Shown in pieces: positions 31,566 through 39,806 of a stretch of DNA of 64,000 bases. The translations under genes were made by a program, and so were the position numbers. The stretch is from Mesorhizobium norvegicum. GTDB lineage: Bacteria; Pseudomonadota; Alphaproteobacteria; Rhizobiales; Rhizobiaceae. The DNA lies in assembly GCF_004919685.1 (NCBI RefSeq), contig NZ_SMYZ01000064.1:21796-85795 (forward strand). The letters are read 5' to 3'. How positions within the stretch are numbered: position 1 is the stretch's first letter; every line of letters begins with the position of its first letter. The notes beneath the pieces are model-generated. The model ran no database searches. It saw nothing but the letters and a program-made list of their open reading frames with translations, and was not told the origin of the DNA.

Positions 31566-32455
31566 ACTGGAAACCAGACCTCTGCATCTATCACGGCAAT
31601 TGCGATGACGGCTTCGGCGCGGCGTGGGCGATCTGGAAACGATGGGGCAACGAGGTTGCCTATGTGCCCGGCTTCTACGGCAAGCCGCTTCCCGATGCGG
31701 CCGGCCGGCACGTCCTGTTCGTGGACTTCTCGGCGAAGCGCCCGGAATTGGTGGCGATGGCCGACAAGGCCAAGAGCATCGTGGTGATCGACCACCACAA
31801 GACAGCCGAGGCCGATCTGGCCGACTGGAATGGCCCCATGCCGGCGCTGGCTGACATAGAGCTTCTGGCGGCGAAGGCTTGCACGGAGACCGGCTCGCCC
31901 ATCGTTGCCGTCTTCGACATGCACCAGTCTGGAGCGACGATGGCCTGGCAGTTCGCAACGGGGACCAACAGGCAGGACGATCCTTGCCCCACAATCCTGT
32001 CGCTGATCGAAGACCGCGACCTTTGGCGCTTCGCCTACGGTGATCGCACGAAGCAGTTCTCGGCAGCGCTGCGCACCTATCCGATGGATTTTGCCGTCTG
32101 GAGCGAGATCGCCGAAAAGCCCGACGAACTGGTCGAGGAAGGCAAGGCGGTCCTGCGGTCGCACCTGGCCAACATCGGCAAGATGCTGCAGGAGGCGTAT
32201 TTCTCGGACGTCGGCGGGCACCATGTGCCGACCGTCAACGCGCCATACCACTACGCCAGCGACGCGGCGCACGAGCTACTGGCACGCTTCCCCGATGCCC
32301 CATTCGCCGCCTCGTGGTTCCGCCGCGCCGACGGGCAAATCCAGTTCTCACTGCGGTCCGAGGATAGCCGGGTCGATGTTTCCGAAGTTGCCAAGTCTTT
32401 TGGTGGCGGCGGTCATCGCAACGCGGCCGGTTTCGAGCTGGTGGCGCCGCAATGA
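31562..32455 (+). CDS. DHH-family phosphoesterase
   Basis: 297 aa. The metal sites of DHH enzymes are present: HGNCDDGFGAAWAIW (11-25), FVDFSAKRPE, VVIDHHKTA (Asp77-His78-His79) and EDRDLWRF. The DHHA1 nucleic-acid motif SFGGGGHRNAAGF is near the end. Relatives are RecJ, NrnA oligoribonucleases and cyclic-dinucleotide phosphodiesterases. Size and layout match the compact NrnA-like group. In a phage it may degrade short oligonucleotides or cyclic nucleotides. Confidence 0.87.
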   Translation: MNWKPDLCIYHGNCDDGFGAAWAIWKRWGNEVAYVPGFYGKPLPDAAGRHVLFVDFSAKRPELVAMADKAKSIVVIDHHKTAEADLADWNGPMPALADIELLAAKACTETGSPIVAVFDMHQSGATMAWQFATGTNRQDDPCPTILSLIEDRDLWRFAYGDRTKQFSAALRTYPMDFAVWSEIAEKPDELVEEGKAVLRSHLANIGKMLQEAYFSDVGGHHVPTVNAPYHYASDAAHELLARFPDAPFAASWFRRADGQIQFSLRSEDSRVDVSEVAKSFGGGGHRNAAGFELVAPQ

Positions 32456-35043
32456 ACGCACAATTCGATTTCGGCGCTGTCGTCGCCCTGCCGCCGGTAA
32501 CGAAGAAATGGCGTTGTCTTTCAGTGCCCGGTTTCATGCCGGCGAAGAAAGTGCCTTTGCCCTTCATTCCCCCGGCGAAGGGTGAACGCAGGATCGTTGC
32601 CGTCGACAGCTTTGCCGGCGGCGGCGGCGCATCGAACGGCATCGCTAAAGCCTTCCGGCGGCTGGCAGAAGCCGGCTTGCTGCCGACCGGGCATCCGCTC
32701 GGGCCGACCTATGCCATCAATCACGATGAGGCCGCCCTTGCCATGCATGAGGCGAACCATCGCGACACCATCCATCTGCCGCACAATGTCTGGCAGGTGT
32801 CAATGCGGGAGACGCTTGGCGACAATCTGTTCGGCTTCCTCTGGCTGTCGCCGGATTGCCGCGATCATTCGACGGCCAAGGGCGGCCCGATCACGTCGCG
32901 CGCCGTTCGCGATCTCGCCTGGGTGCTGCTGAAATGGCTGAAGGAGCTACAGGACTGGCAGCGGCCGTGGACCATCTGCCTGGAGAATGTCGGCGCCTTC
33001 GCCAAATGGTCGCCGCTGATCGAGCGCAAGGACGGCACCGGTTTCGAACGCGACCCGGAGCGGCTTGGCCACACGTTTCATCAGTTTGTCCATGAGCTGG
33101 CGCGTTACGGCTATTCCGTCGGCTGGGATGAACTGGTCGCCTGCGAATATGGGTCACCGACGATCCGCAAGCGCCTCTACCTCTGCGCCCGGCGCGATGC
33201 TGCCCGGATCGTCACCCCGGATCGCAGCCACGCTGCGCCCAAATCGGACATGGTCAAGAGCAGCGCCTTGAAGCCGTGGCCGGTGGCGGCCGATATCCTC
33301 GATTTCGACATCGACTGCCCGTCGATCTTCCTGACCAGGGAGGAGGCGCGCGCCTACACCAAGGCAACAGGCAAACGCATTATCCGGCCGCTGGCGGTGA
33401 AGACGGATGCACGCCTGGCCTTTGGCGTGAAGCGGCATGTGCTCGACGCCGGCGACGACGCTTTCATCGCCACCTGCAATCATGCCGGTGAGGGTTTTCG
33501 CGGGCAGGGGCTTGGCGAGCCATTCGCGACCGTCGCCCGGGCGCGCGACGCGCACGGCCTCGTCGTGCCGCATATGATGACGATGCGCAACTCCGGCTCG
33601 CCGACCTCCAGTGCCGACGAGCCGACGCGCACGGTGATGGCCGGCGGCGCCAACCAGTTCGATGTCGAGACATATCTGGCGCCGTGCATCGTCGGTGTCG
33701 GCGGACGCATGGGCCAGAGCGCGCCGCGTTCGGTCGGCCAGCCGTGGCAGTCGATGACGACGAAGCCAGACAGTGTCGTTGCCGTGGCCAAGCTGTCGCC
33801 GTGGACCGAAGGCGACCCTAACGAAGTCGACAGCGACATCTGGGATCGCTTGCCGCCGGTCTGGCGTGCGGTGGCCTTGAAGGGATTGGAGCCGAAGATC
33901 GTGGCGCCGTTGATCGCCGTGTTTCGCGGCGACAGTGTCGGCAAGCCGGTCAGCGCCCCGCTGCCCGCGGTGACGGCGAACAGCTTCATCAAGCGTCCGG
34001 GCGGCGCCTCGCCGATCGGTGCGGTCGAGGCGGCGTTGCTGCCGTTCATCAAGCGCGATTTCGGCAATTCGATCGGGACGTCGATGAATGAGCCCGCCGG
34101 GGCCGTTGTGTCGGGCGGCGGCGGCAAGATGGATATGGTTGGGCTTGCAGCTGTTCCTTTCGTCAGCCGGGGCCAGCATGGCGGCGGCAACAGGTCCGCC
34201 ACGCAACCGACCCATACGATTGCGGCTTCCGACGGCGACCAGAACCAGGTGATCGTTCCCTACCTGGTGCCACGCTATGGCGAAAGGGACGGGCAGGATC
34301 CGCGCACGGTGAGCGCCGAACGACCGCTGCCGACACCGGTTCCGGACGGCAACCAGGGCAGCCTTGCGGCTGTTTACCTGGCGCAGCACAACACTGGCGA
34401 GGAAGGCCACAGCGTGCAGCGGCCGGTCTCGACCATCGTTCAGAAGGGTTGCACCCAAGGCGTGGTCGCCGCCCACATGCTGTCGCTGAAGGGCAGCGAT
34501 CGGCGTGACGGATCTTGCGGCGATGCGCACCCGGCGATCTGCGCCGGCGGCCAGCACTCGGCCGTCGTGACGCTGCCGCTGATGACGGCTTACTATTCGT
34601 CGGGCGGCCAGCACGCCCGTGTCGACGATCCTTCACTCACTGTGCCGACCAAGGCGCGCTTTGGCCTCACCCATGTCGAAGCCTCGCCGCCGCCACTGAC
34701 TGATGCGCAAATGGCTCGGGCGCGCCAGGTCGCCGCGTTCCTACGTCGGCATGGATGCTGGGATGGCGGCGACATCGTCACGCTGACCATTCGCGGCATC
34801 CTCTATGTCATCGTCGATATCGGCATGCGCATGCTGACGCCGCGCGAGCTCGCCCGTGCGCAGGGCTTTCCCGATAGCTATATCCTCGACCCGATCTACA
34901 GGGGCAAGCCGCTGACCGAAACCGAACAGCGGCACAAGATCGGCAACTCGGTCTGCGACGCACCGGCGGCTGCCTGGATCGAAGCGAACCATCGCCCGCC
35001 ACTGGAGTGGGGCCTGCAAGCGTTCCTGGAGGCGGCGGAGTGA
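32452..35043 (+). CDS. DNA cytosine C5-methyltransferase with long repeat-containing specificity region
   Basis: 863 aa, about twice a usual m5C enzyme. Motif I is FAGGGGASNG (54-63). Motif IV is SPDCRDHS with the catalytic cysteine at 136, then ENVGAF (178-183) and motif VIII SPTIRKRLYLC. The final motifs are ARAQGFPDSYI and KIGNSVCDAPA. Between VIII and IX lie about 500 residues with repeated units of the kind PxxTVxAxxxxQ/HGLV (TRTVMAGGANQFDV, PAVTANSFIKRP, THTIAASDGDQNQV, VSTIVQKGCTQGVV). This could be a multi-target recognition region. Confidence 0.85.
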   Translation: MNAQFDFGAVVALPPVTKKWRCLSVPGFMPAKKVPLPFIPPAKGERRIVAVDSFAGGGGASNGIAKAFRRLAEAGLLPTGHPLGPTYAINHDEAALAMHEANHRDTIHLPHNVWQVSMRETLGDNLFGFLWLSPDCRDHSTAKGGPITSRAVRDLAWVLLKWLKELQDWQRPWTICLENVGAFAKWSPLIERKDGTGFERDPERLGHTFHQFVHELARYGYSVGWDELVACEYGSPTIRKRLYLCARRDAARIVTPDRSHAAPKSDMVKSSALKPWPVAADILDFDIDCPSIFLTREEARAYTKATGKRIIRPLAVKTDARLAFGVKRHVLDAGDDAFIATCNHAGEGFRGQGLGEPFATVARARDAHGLVVPHMMTMRNSGSPTSSADEPTRTVMAGGANQFDVETYLAPCIVGVGGRMGQSAPRSVGQPWQSMTTKPDSVVAVAKLSPWTEGDPNEVDSDIWDRLPPVWRAVALKGLEPKIVAPLIAVFRGDSVGKPVSAPLPAVTANSFIKRPGGASPIGAVEAALLPFIKRDFGNSIGTSMNEPAGAVVSGGGGKMDMVGLAAVPFVSRGQHGGGNRSATQPTHTIAASDGDQNQVIVPYLVPRYGERDGQDPRTVSAERPLPTPVPDGNQGSLAAVYLAQHNTGEEGHSVQRPVSTIVQKGCTQGVVAAHMLSLKGSDRRDGSCGDAHPAICAGGQHSAVVTLPLMTAYYSSGGQHARVDDPSLTVPTKARFGLTHVEASPPPLTDAQMARARQVAAFLRRHGCWDGGDIVTLTIRGILYVIVDIGMRMLTPRELARAQGFPDSYILDPIYRGKPLTETEQRHKIGNSVCDAPAAAWIEANHRPPLEWGLQAFLEAAE

Positions 35044-35237
35044 AGCAGCAAACCCCAAAGCAGCGCCGGGATTTCCTGATCTACTACGCGAAGGTGCTGT
35101 TGCGCGAAGCGCAGGCGCGGCGCGGCCAGAACGTCGACTGGATGCTGGCGGGAGCCGGCCGCGCCAGGCGCGAGGCCATGGTGATCGACGTGCGTCCGGC
35201 GCAGGCTGATCTGTTCACGTTGGCGGTGCCGACATGA
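35040..35237 (+). CDS. Small basic phage protein
   Basis: 65 aa, GTG start overlapping the methylase stop (GTGA). Basic helical protein: KQQTPKQRRDFLIYYAKVLL, WMLAGAGRARREAM. Its TGA overlaps the next ATG. Probable short DNA-binding or regulatory protein, no family known. Confidence 0.6.
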   Translation: MKQQTPKQRRDFLIYYAKVLLREAQARRGQNVDWMLAGAGRARREAMVIDVRPAQADLFTLAVPT

Positions 35238-36388
35238 GCCACGCAGCGACCAAATGGGCATTCGATCAGCCGGAGATGCACCGGGACATGAAGCCGTCGG
35301 AGTGGGCGGTGCTGATGGTGCTCGCTGACTGCCACAATCCGGTCAATGGCTGCTTTCCGAGCCAGGACTACATCTGCTCGAAGACCAACCTCGGCGAGCG
35401 CGCCGTGCGTGATCAGCTGACTCATCTCAGGGCACGCGGCTTGATCGCTTGGGATGTGACTTTCGAGGACGGCAAGCGCAGCTCGAACCGTTATCACCTA
35501 AGCTTCGAGTCCGATTTTCAACCGGCAAATTCTGCCGGTAGCTCTGGGGCCGAAGCAACCGGCGAAATCGTGCCCGAGCAACCGGCAGAATCCGACAGTT
35601 TCAACCGGCAAAATTCGCCGCCTAACCTTGTAAGGGAACCGGTAAGGGAACCTGTTGAGAGAGAGGCGCGCGAGGACAATCCGAAAAAGATCGAGGCGGC
35701 GTTCTGGCGGATGGTTCGGGTCTGGCCGGGGCAGAAAGGCATTCCGACGGCGCGGGCGCTGAAGCTGTTCATGGCGCTGTCGCTGGAAGACCGGGTCGAG
35801 GCCGAGCGCAAGTTCCCGCACTGGCTGGCGCTGCTCAAGGCGCAGAAGAAAGATCACGTCCACGCGCCTTCGACCTATTTCGAGCAGCGGCTGTGGGTCG
35901 ATGTTCCGGAGCCGGTCGACGCGAAGCCGGCGGCGATGACTGCACCGCCCTTCGGGCCGGTGTGGGGCGCGGTGCGGATGCGCGAACTGGTGCTGAAATC
36001 GGCCCTGTCGGCACCACCGCCCAGCGCCTTCATGGCGACCTTGCTGGCACAGGACGATGCGCAAGGACGGCAGGCGAGGCTGACACGCCAAGCCAAGCAC
36101 GGATGGCCCTCGGTCAACCGCATGCACGACTTCGCCGAGAGCCGCAAAGGCATCACCGTGACGCCTGATCTGGAGGCGCTGGCCGCGCTAATGGAGCCGG
36201 TGCCGGTGCGTGGCGATCTCTGGCAGCGCTGGCTTGGCGAGCACGAGAAGCGCGGCTGGCCCTGGCTGCCCGACCCCGGTCAGATGCCGGTGGTCTACTT
36301 CCCGGCTGGCGGGCCGGCAGGACTGGAAGCATTCGAACAGGCGGTGCGAGGGAACCATGATGCGGGCGGACGTGAAGCGGCTGAGTGA
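35234..36388 (+). CDS. Replication-type helix-turn-helix protein
   Basis: 384 aa. The N-terminal 95 residues are the winged helix of phage/plasmid replication-initiator-like proteins (MKPSEWAVLMVLADCHNP, FPSQDYICSKTNLGERAVRD, HLRARGLI). A short direct repeat (LVREPVREPVERE) links to a C-terminal part rich in W and P. It ends by overlapping the NusG-like gene by 32 bases. A role in replication initiation is inferred from domain and position after the DNA-processing genes. Confidence 0.75.
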   Translation: MSHAATKWAFDQPEMHRDMKPSEWAVLMVLADCHNPVNGCFPSQDYICSKTNLGERAVRDQLTHLRARGLIAWDVTFEDGKRSSNRYHLSFESDFQPANSAGSSGAEATGEIVPEQPAESDSFNRQNSPPNLVREPVREPVEREAREDNPKKIEAAFWRMVRVWPGQKGIPTARALKLFMALSLEDRVEAERKFPHWLALLKAQKKDHVHAPSTYFEQRLWVDVPEPVDAKPAAMTAPPFGPVWGAVRMRELVLKSALSAPPPSAFMATLLAQDDAQGRQARLTRQAKHGWPSVNRMHDFAESRKGITVTPDLEALAALMEPVPVRGDLWQRWLGEHEKRGWPWLPDPGQMPVVYFPAGGPAGLEAFEQAVRGNHDAGGREAAE

Positions 36389-37034
36389 TCGGGAAAACGT
36401 CTGGATAAACCGATCGACGGGCGAGATCATCAACGTTGACCGCGCCTATGCCGAATCGGACAGGCAGATGGGCCTGTCTCGGAGGGCGCAAGCGTTGCTC
36501 GCCGCAGCGGGTGAGTCGGGGCCGGTGATGCAATGGTTCGTGCTTTGCATCGGTCATCACGCCGAAAAGGATGTGGATAAGTCTCTGTCGGTCGCCCGCA
36601 TCGAGCGCTGGTTTCCGGTCGAGAAGCGGCTGCGCAATGCCCCACACGCCAAGCGCAAGGTCGCCTACACGGTGCCTGCGTTGCCTGGCTACGTGTTCGT
36701 TCGTGTCGTCAACCGTGACAAAACGTGGGCCGCTCTGCTGAACCTCGAAGGGGTCAGCGGTGTGCTTGGTGGGGCGCACGGGCCGGTGCCTGTGCCTGAG
36801 TGTAAATACTTGGAACTCAAGAAGAAACTGGAAGAGAAGTCGACCGACGAGGCGGTGGTCGAGGCGGCGTTCCCGGTTGGGGCAAGCGTGCTGATCGAGG
36901 ACGGTCCGTTCGCCAGCTTTCCGGGGACCATCGCCAAGCTGACCGATGATCAGCGTGCGGTGGTGATGGTGATGATCTTCGGACGTGAGACGCCTGTGGA
37001 ACTGGGACTTGCGCAAATCACCAAATCCGATTAG
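36357..37034 (+). CDS. NusG/RfaH-like transcription factor
   Basis: 225 aa. Residues 58-145 are an NGN domain (MQWFVLCIGHHAEKDVDKSL, RWFPVEKRL, ALPGYVFVRV, EGVSGVLGG). Residues 172-222 are a KOW domain (FPVGASVLIEDGPFASFPG). An extra 55-residue N-terminal extension is not part of NusG. It is the last early gene before the terminase block, so processive antitermination of the long late operon is a natural role (inference). The GCGAGGGAA ribosome site lies inside the preceding gene. Confidence 0.85.
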   Translation: MMRADVKRLSDRENVWINRSTGEIINVDRAYAESDRQMGLSRRAQALLAAAGESGPVMQWFVLCIGHHAEKDVDKSLSVARIERWFPVEKRLRNAPHAKRKVAYTVPALPGYVFVRVVNRDKTWAALLNLEGVSGVLGGAHGPVPVPECKYLELKKKLEEKSTDEAVVEAAFPVGASVLIEDGPFASFPGTIAKLTDDQRAVVMVMIFGRETPVELGLAQITKSD

Positions 37035-37160
37035 CGAGTCACGTCCAGGACGACCCGTTGACCTGAGGCGCAAGCTTCTAAAACCGAGTGGCAGCCGCAA
37101 GGCCGAGCCCCGAACGGATCCAAGTGAAGCGAAGGGCGCGGCCCGGCATGCTTCACCGCG

Positions 37161-37511
37161 ATGGATAAGATTCCCACATTGGCCAAGCTGAAGATGATGG
37201 GTCCGGCTATCCGGACCTTGGACACGCGCACCATCAAGGTGGCGCCCAAGACAGCTGATTCGTTCTATCTCTCCCCAGAGTGGCGCAAGCTGATGGCGGA
37301 GATCATCGCCGAGCGCGGTCGCAGATGCGAGGACCCGCAGTGCGACGGCAAGACCCATCGGCATGGCATGCGCGTGTTCGGTGATCACCTGGTCGAGCTC
37401 AGGGACGGTGGCGCACCGCTCGACAAGCGCAACATCATGCTCCGCTGTGGAGCCTCGCACACCAAGAAGACGCTGGCCGAGCGGGCCAAGAGGATGGCAG
37501 CCCGACCCTGA
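37161..37511 (+). CDS. HNH endonuclease (packaging-associated)
   Basis: 116 aa. FYLSPEWRKLMAEIIAERG is the usual N-terminal helix, then GRRCEDPQC, MRVFGDHLVELRDGG and DKRNIMLRCGASHTKKT, the HNH core with two zinc-type cysteine pairs. HK97-type phages place such an enzyme next to the terminase, where it helps genome cutting. The 126 bases before it hold no gene. Confidence 0.87.
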   Translation: MDKIPTLAKLKMMGPAIRTLDTRTIKVAPKTADSFYLSPEWRKLMAEIIAERGRRCEDPQCDGKTHRHGMRVFGDHLVELRDGGAPLDKRNIMLRCGASHTKKTLAERAKRMAARP

Positions 37512-37589
37512 TAAGGGGGGGGCGGGTCGAATCTCTGGGCGGCCACGGGGCCTCTAACCGCTTGGGGCTCAGCGAGGGATTTTTTTTCG

Positions 37590-38066
37590 ATGAGTGAGAA
37601 TTCTGACCTCTTTGGGGATCCGATTCCCGAAGGCTGGGGCAAGCGAGGTCGCCCGCAACACATAGCGACTGCGGCAAACCGCAACAAAGTCAGCATGTTG
37701 CTCGCCCTCGGCTGGAACAACGAGCGGATCGCACGGGCGCTGAGCATCACGCCGCCGACTTTGCGGAAGAATTATTTTCGTGAACTCAAGTTCCGGGATG
37801 AGGCGAGGGATCGTCTGGACGCGCGGACCGCGATGCTCTTCTGGACGCAATTCGAAGGCGGAAGCTCGGCGGCCGGCAAGGCGTTCCGCAAGTTCGTCGA
37901 GCAAAACGACCTGATGCTTTACGGCCAGTCGTCACGCCCGCAGGCGGAGGAGAAGGGTCCGAAGCTCGGCAAGAAGGAGCAGGCCCTTGTCGATGCCAGC
38001 CGACCGGACACCGCCTCGACGCTGGGCGATCTGATGGCCCGCCGCCAGGGCACGCGACCGCACTGA
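37590..38066 (+). CDS. Terminase small subunit-like protein
   Basis: 158 aa. HTH in the first half (AANRNKVSMLLALGWNNERI, ARALSITPPTLRKNYFREL), then helical oligomerisation region with FWTQFEGGSSAAGKAFRKFV. Matches small terminase proteins of alphaproteobacterial phages and immediately precedes the large subunit. It would bind the packaging site on phage DNA. A T8 run lies six bases before its start. Confidence 0.82.
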   Translation: MSENSDLFGDPIPEGWGKRGRPQHIATAANRNKVSMLLALGWNNERIARALSITPPTLRKNYFRELKFRDEARDRLDARTAMLFWTQFEGGSSAAGKAFRKFVEQNDLMLYGQSSRPQAEEKGPKLGKKEQALVDASRPDTASTLGDLMARRQGTRPH

Positions 38067-38067
38067 C

Positions 38068-39795
38068 ATGTGGGACCTCAGTTGCGTCGACTGGGAAGAG
38101 CGGATGCAGAAGGGTCAACCGCTGATCCCGGACTGTCTGGAGTTGAATGAGGCCGAGGCCGAGATGGGGCTGGCTTTCTTCGACGCACTGCCATTGCCGG
38201 ACGGCCTCGACGAGATGACATTGGGCCAAGCGGCGGGACAGTGGTTCCGCGACCTGGTCCGCGTCATTTTCGGGTCTTGGGATCCAGCCATTCGTCGCCG
38301 CGCCATCCGCGATTTCTTCGTCATGGCTCCGAAGGGATCGTCGAAGACGACTTACAGCGCCGGCCTGATGCTGACGGCGATGATGATGAACAAGCGCCAC
38401 AACGTCGAGGCGCTGTTCGTTGGTCCGACGCAGACCATTTCAGATCGCGCCTACGATCAGGCCACGGCCATGATCAGCAAATCGCCTGACCTGCAGCGCC
38501 GCTTTCACCGCAAGGATCACGAAAAGACGATCCAGTGCCTGGTCACGAATTCGGAACTGAAGGTCAAGACGTTCGCTCTCGACATTCTCACCGGCGCGAT
38601 CGTCATCTTTGCCCTGGTCGATGAGCTGCACCTCCTCGGCCGCAACCAGCACACGACGAAAGTGCTGCGCCAGATCCGTGGCGGTCTCGACAAGACCAAC
38701 GAAGGCGCGCTGCTGATCACCACAACCCAGAGCGACGAGATCCCGGCCGGTGCGTTCAAGGATGAACTGCACATGGCGCGCAGGATCCGCGACGGGCACT
38801 ACCGCGGCAAGATCATCCGGCCGATGCTGCCGATGCTCTACGAGTTCCCAACGGAGATCGCCAAGGACAAGGACAAGTGGGGCGATTCGGAAAACTGGTC
38901 GATGGTGATGCCTAACCTCAACCGGTCGATCCACTTGCATGATCTCATACCCGACTGGAATTCAGAGCGCGAGAAGGGTGACAAACCGACACGCATCTGG
39001 GCTTCGCAACATCTCAACATCGAGATGGGCGTTGGCATGAAGACCGACGGATGGCCAGGTGCTGCCTACTGGGCTCATTCGGAAGATGACACGATCACCC
39101 TGCAATCCCTTCTCGAGCGAAGCGAAGCGGTTGTCGTTGGGATAGACGGTGGTGGGCTTGACGACCTCTACGGACTTTCGGTGCTTGGTCGCGAACCAGC
39201 CGAGATCGAGGTCGTGATCAAGGTCGCCGGCCAGGATGTCGTGATCAAGATGAAGCGCTGGCTTTGCTGGAGTCACGCCTGGTGCCATCGCGGTGTGCTC
39301 GAGCGTCGCCAGTCGATCGCGACGAAACTGTTGGACTTCGAAACGGCTGGCGAGCTCACCATCGTCGACGACACGATCGTCAGTCTCGCTGAGAGCATCG
39401 GAGTCATTCGACAAGTGAATGATGCTGGCTTGCTTGCCTGTGTCGCGGTCGATGCTGAAGGACCATATGGCGAACTCGTCGATGCGCTCGCCGAGATCGA
39501 AATCACCCAGGAAGGTGGCCAGGTCGAAGGCGTGGGGCAGGGCTACAAGCTCATGAACGCCATCAAGACGAGCGAAGGCCGGCTATCGAACAGAATGCTG
39601 ACGCACGCCAAATCCTCGATGATGGACTGGAGTGTCGAGAACGTGAAGATCGAGCCGACAGCGACCGCCATCCGTGCGACCAAACAGAACGCCGGTGACG
39701 CCAAGATCGACCCGGTGATGGCACTCTTCGACGCCGTCAGTGTGATGGTGAAGAATCCGGAAGCGGCAGTCCCAGCAGAAATTTACGCACTCTGA
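38068..39795 (+). CDS. terL: Terminase large subunit
   Basis: 575 aa of the Terminase_1/HK97 type. The Walker A motif is APKGSSKT (87-94) and the Walker B region is LVDELH (184-189). The nuclease half carries VVGIDGGGLDDLYGL and CVAVDAEGPYGELV acidic motifs that would bind the two metals. It powers packaging and cuts concatemers. It follows the small subunit by one base. Confidence 0.93.
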   Translation: MWDLSCVDWEERMQKGQPLIPDCLELNEAEAEMGLAFFDALPLPDGLDEMTLGQAAGQWFRDLVRVIFGSWDPAIRRRAIRDFFVMAPKGSSKTTYSAGLMLTAMMMNKRHNVEALFVGPTQTISDRAYDQATAMISKSPDLQRRFHRKDHEKTIQCLVTNSELKVKTFALDILTGAIVIFALVDELHLLGRNQHTTKVLRQIRGGLDKTNEGALLITTTQSDEIPAGAFKDELHMARRIRDGHYRGKIIRPMLPMLYEFPTEIAKDKDKWGDSENWSMVMPNLNRSIHLHDLIPDWNSEREKGDKPTRIWASQHLNIEMGVGMKTDGWPGAAYWAHSEDDTITLQSLLERSEAVVVGIDGGGLDDLYGLSVLGREPAEIEVVIKVAGQDVVIKMKRWLCWSHAWCHRGVLERRQSIATKLLDFETAGELTIVDDTIVSLAESIGVIRQVNDAGLLACVAVDAEGPYGELVDALAEIEITQEGGQVEGVGQGYKLMNAIKTSEGRLSNRMLTHAKSSMMDWSVENVKIEPTATAIRATKQNAGDAKIDPVMALFDAVSVMVKNPEAAVPAEIYAL

Positions 39796-39806
39796 AAGGC
39801 GACCAT

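Noticed and set aside
32452..35043. Repeated units in the cytosine methylase considered as a DNA-level tandem repeat or CRISPR-like array
   Set aside because: The units are similar only at protein level with variable spacing, are in frame within one gene, and have no conserved nucleotide repeat.
37545..37590. T8 run before the small terminase gene considered as a rho-independent terminator
   Set aside because: Only a 4-bp stem can be drawn directly before the T-run, and the run lies six bases from a start codon inside the late operon.
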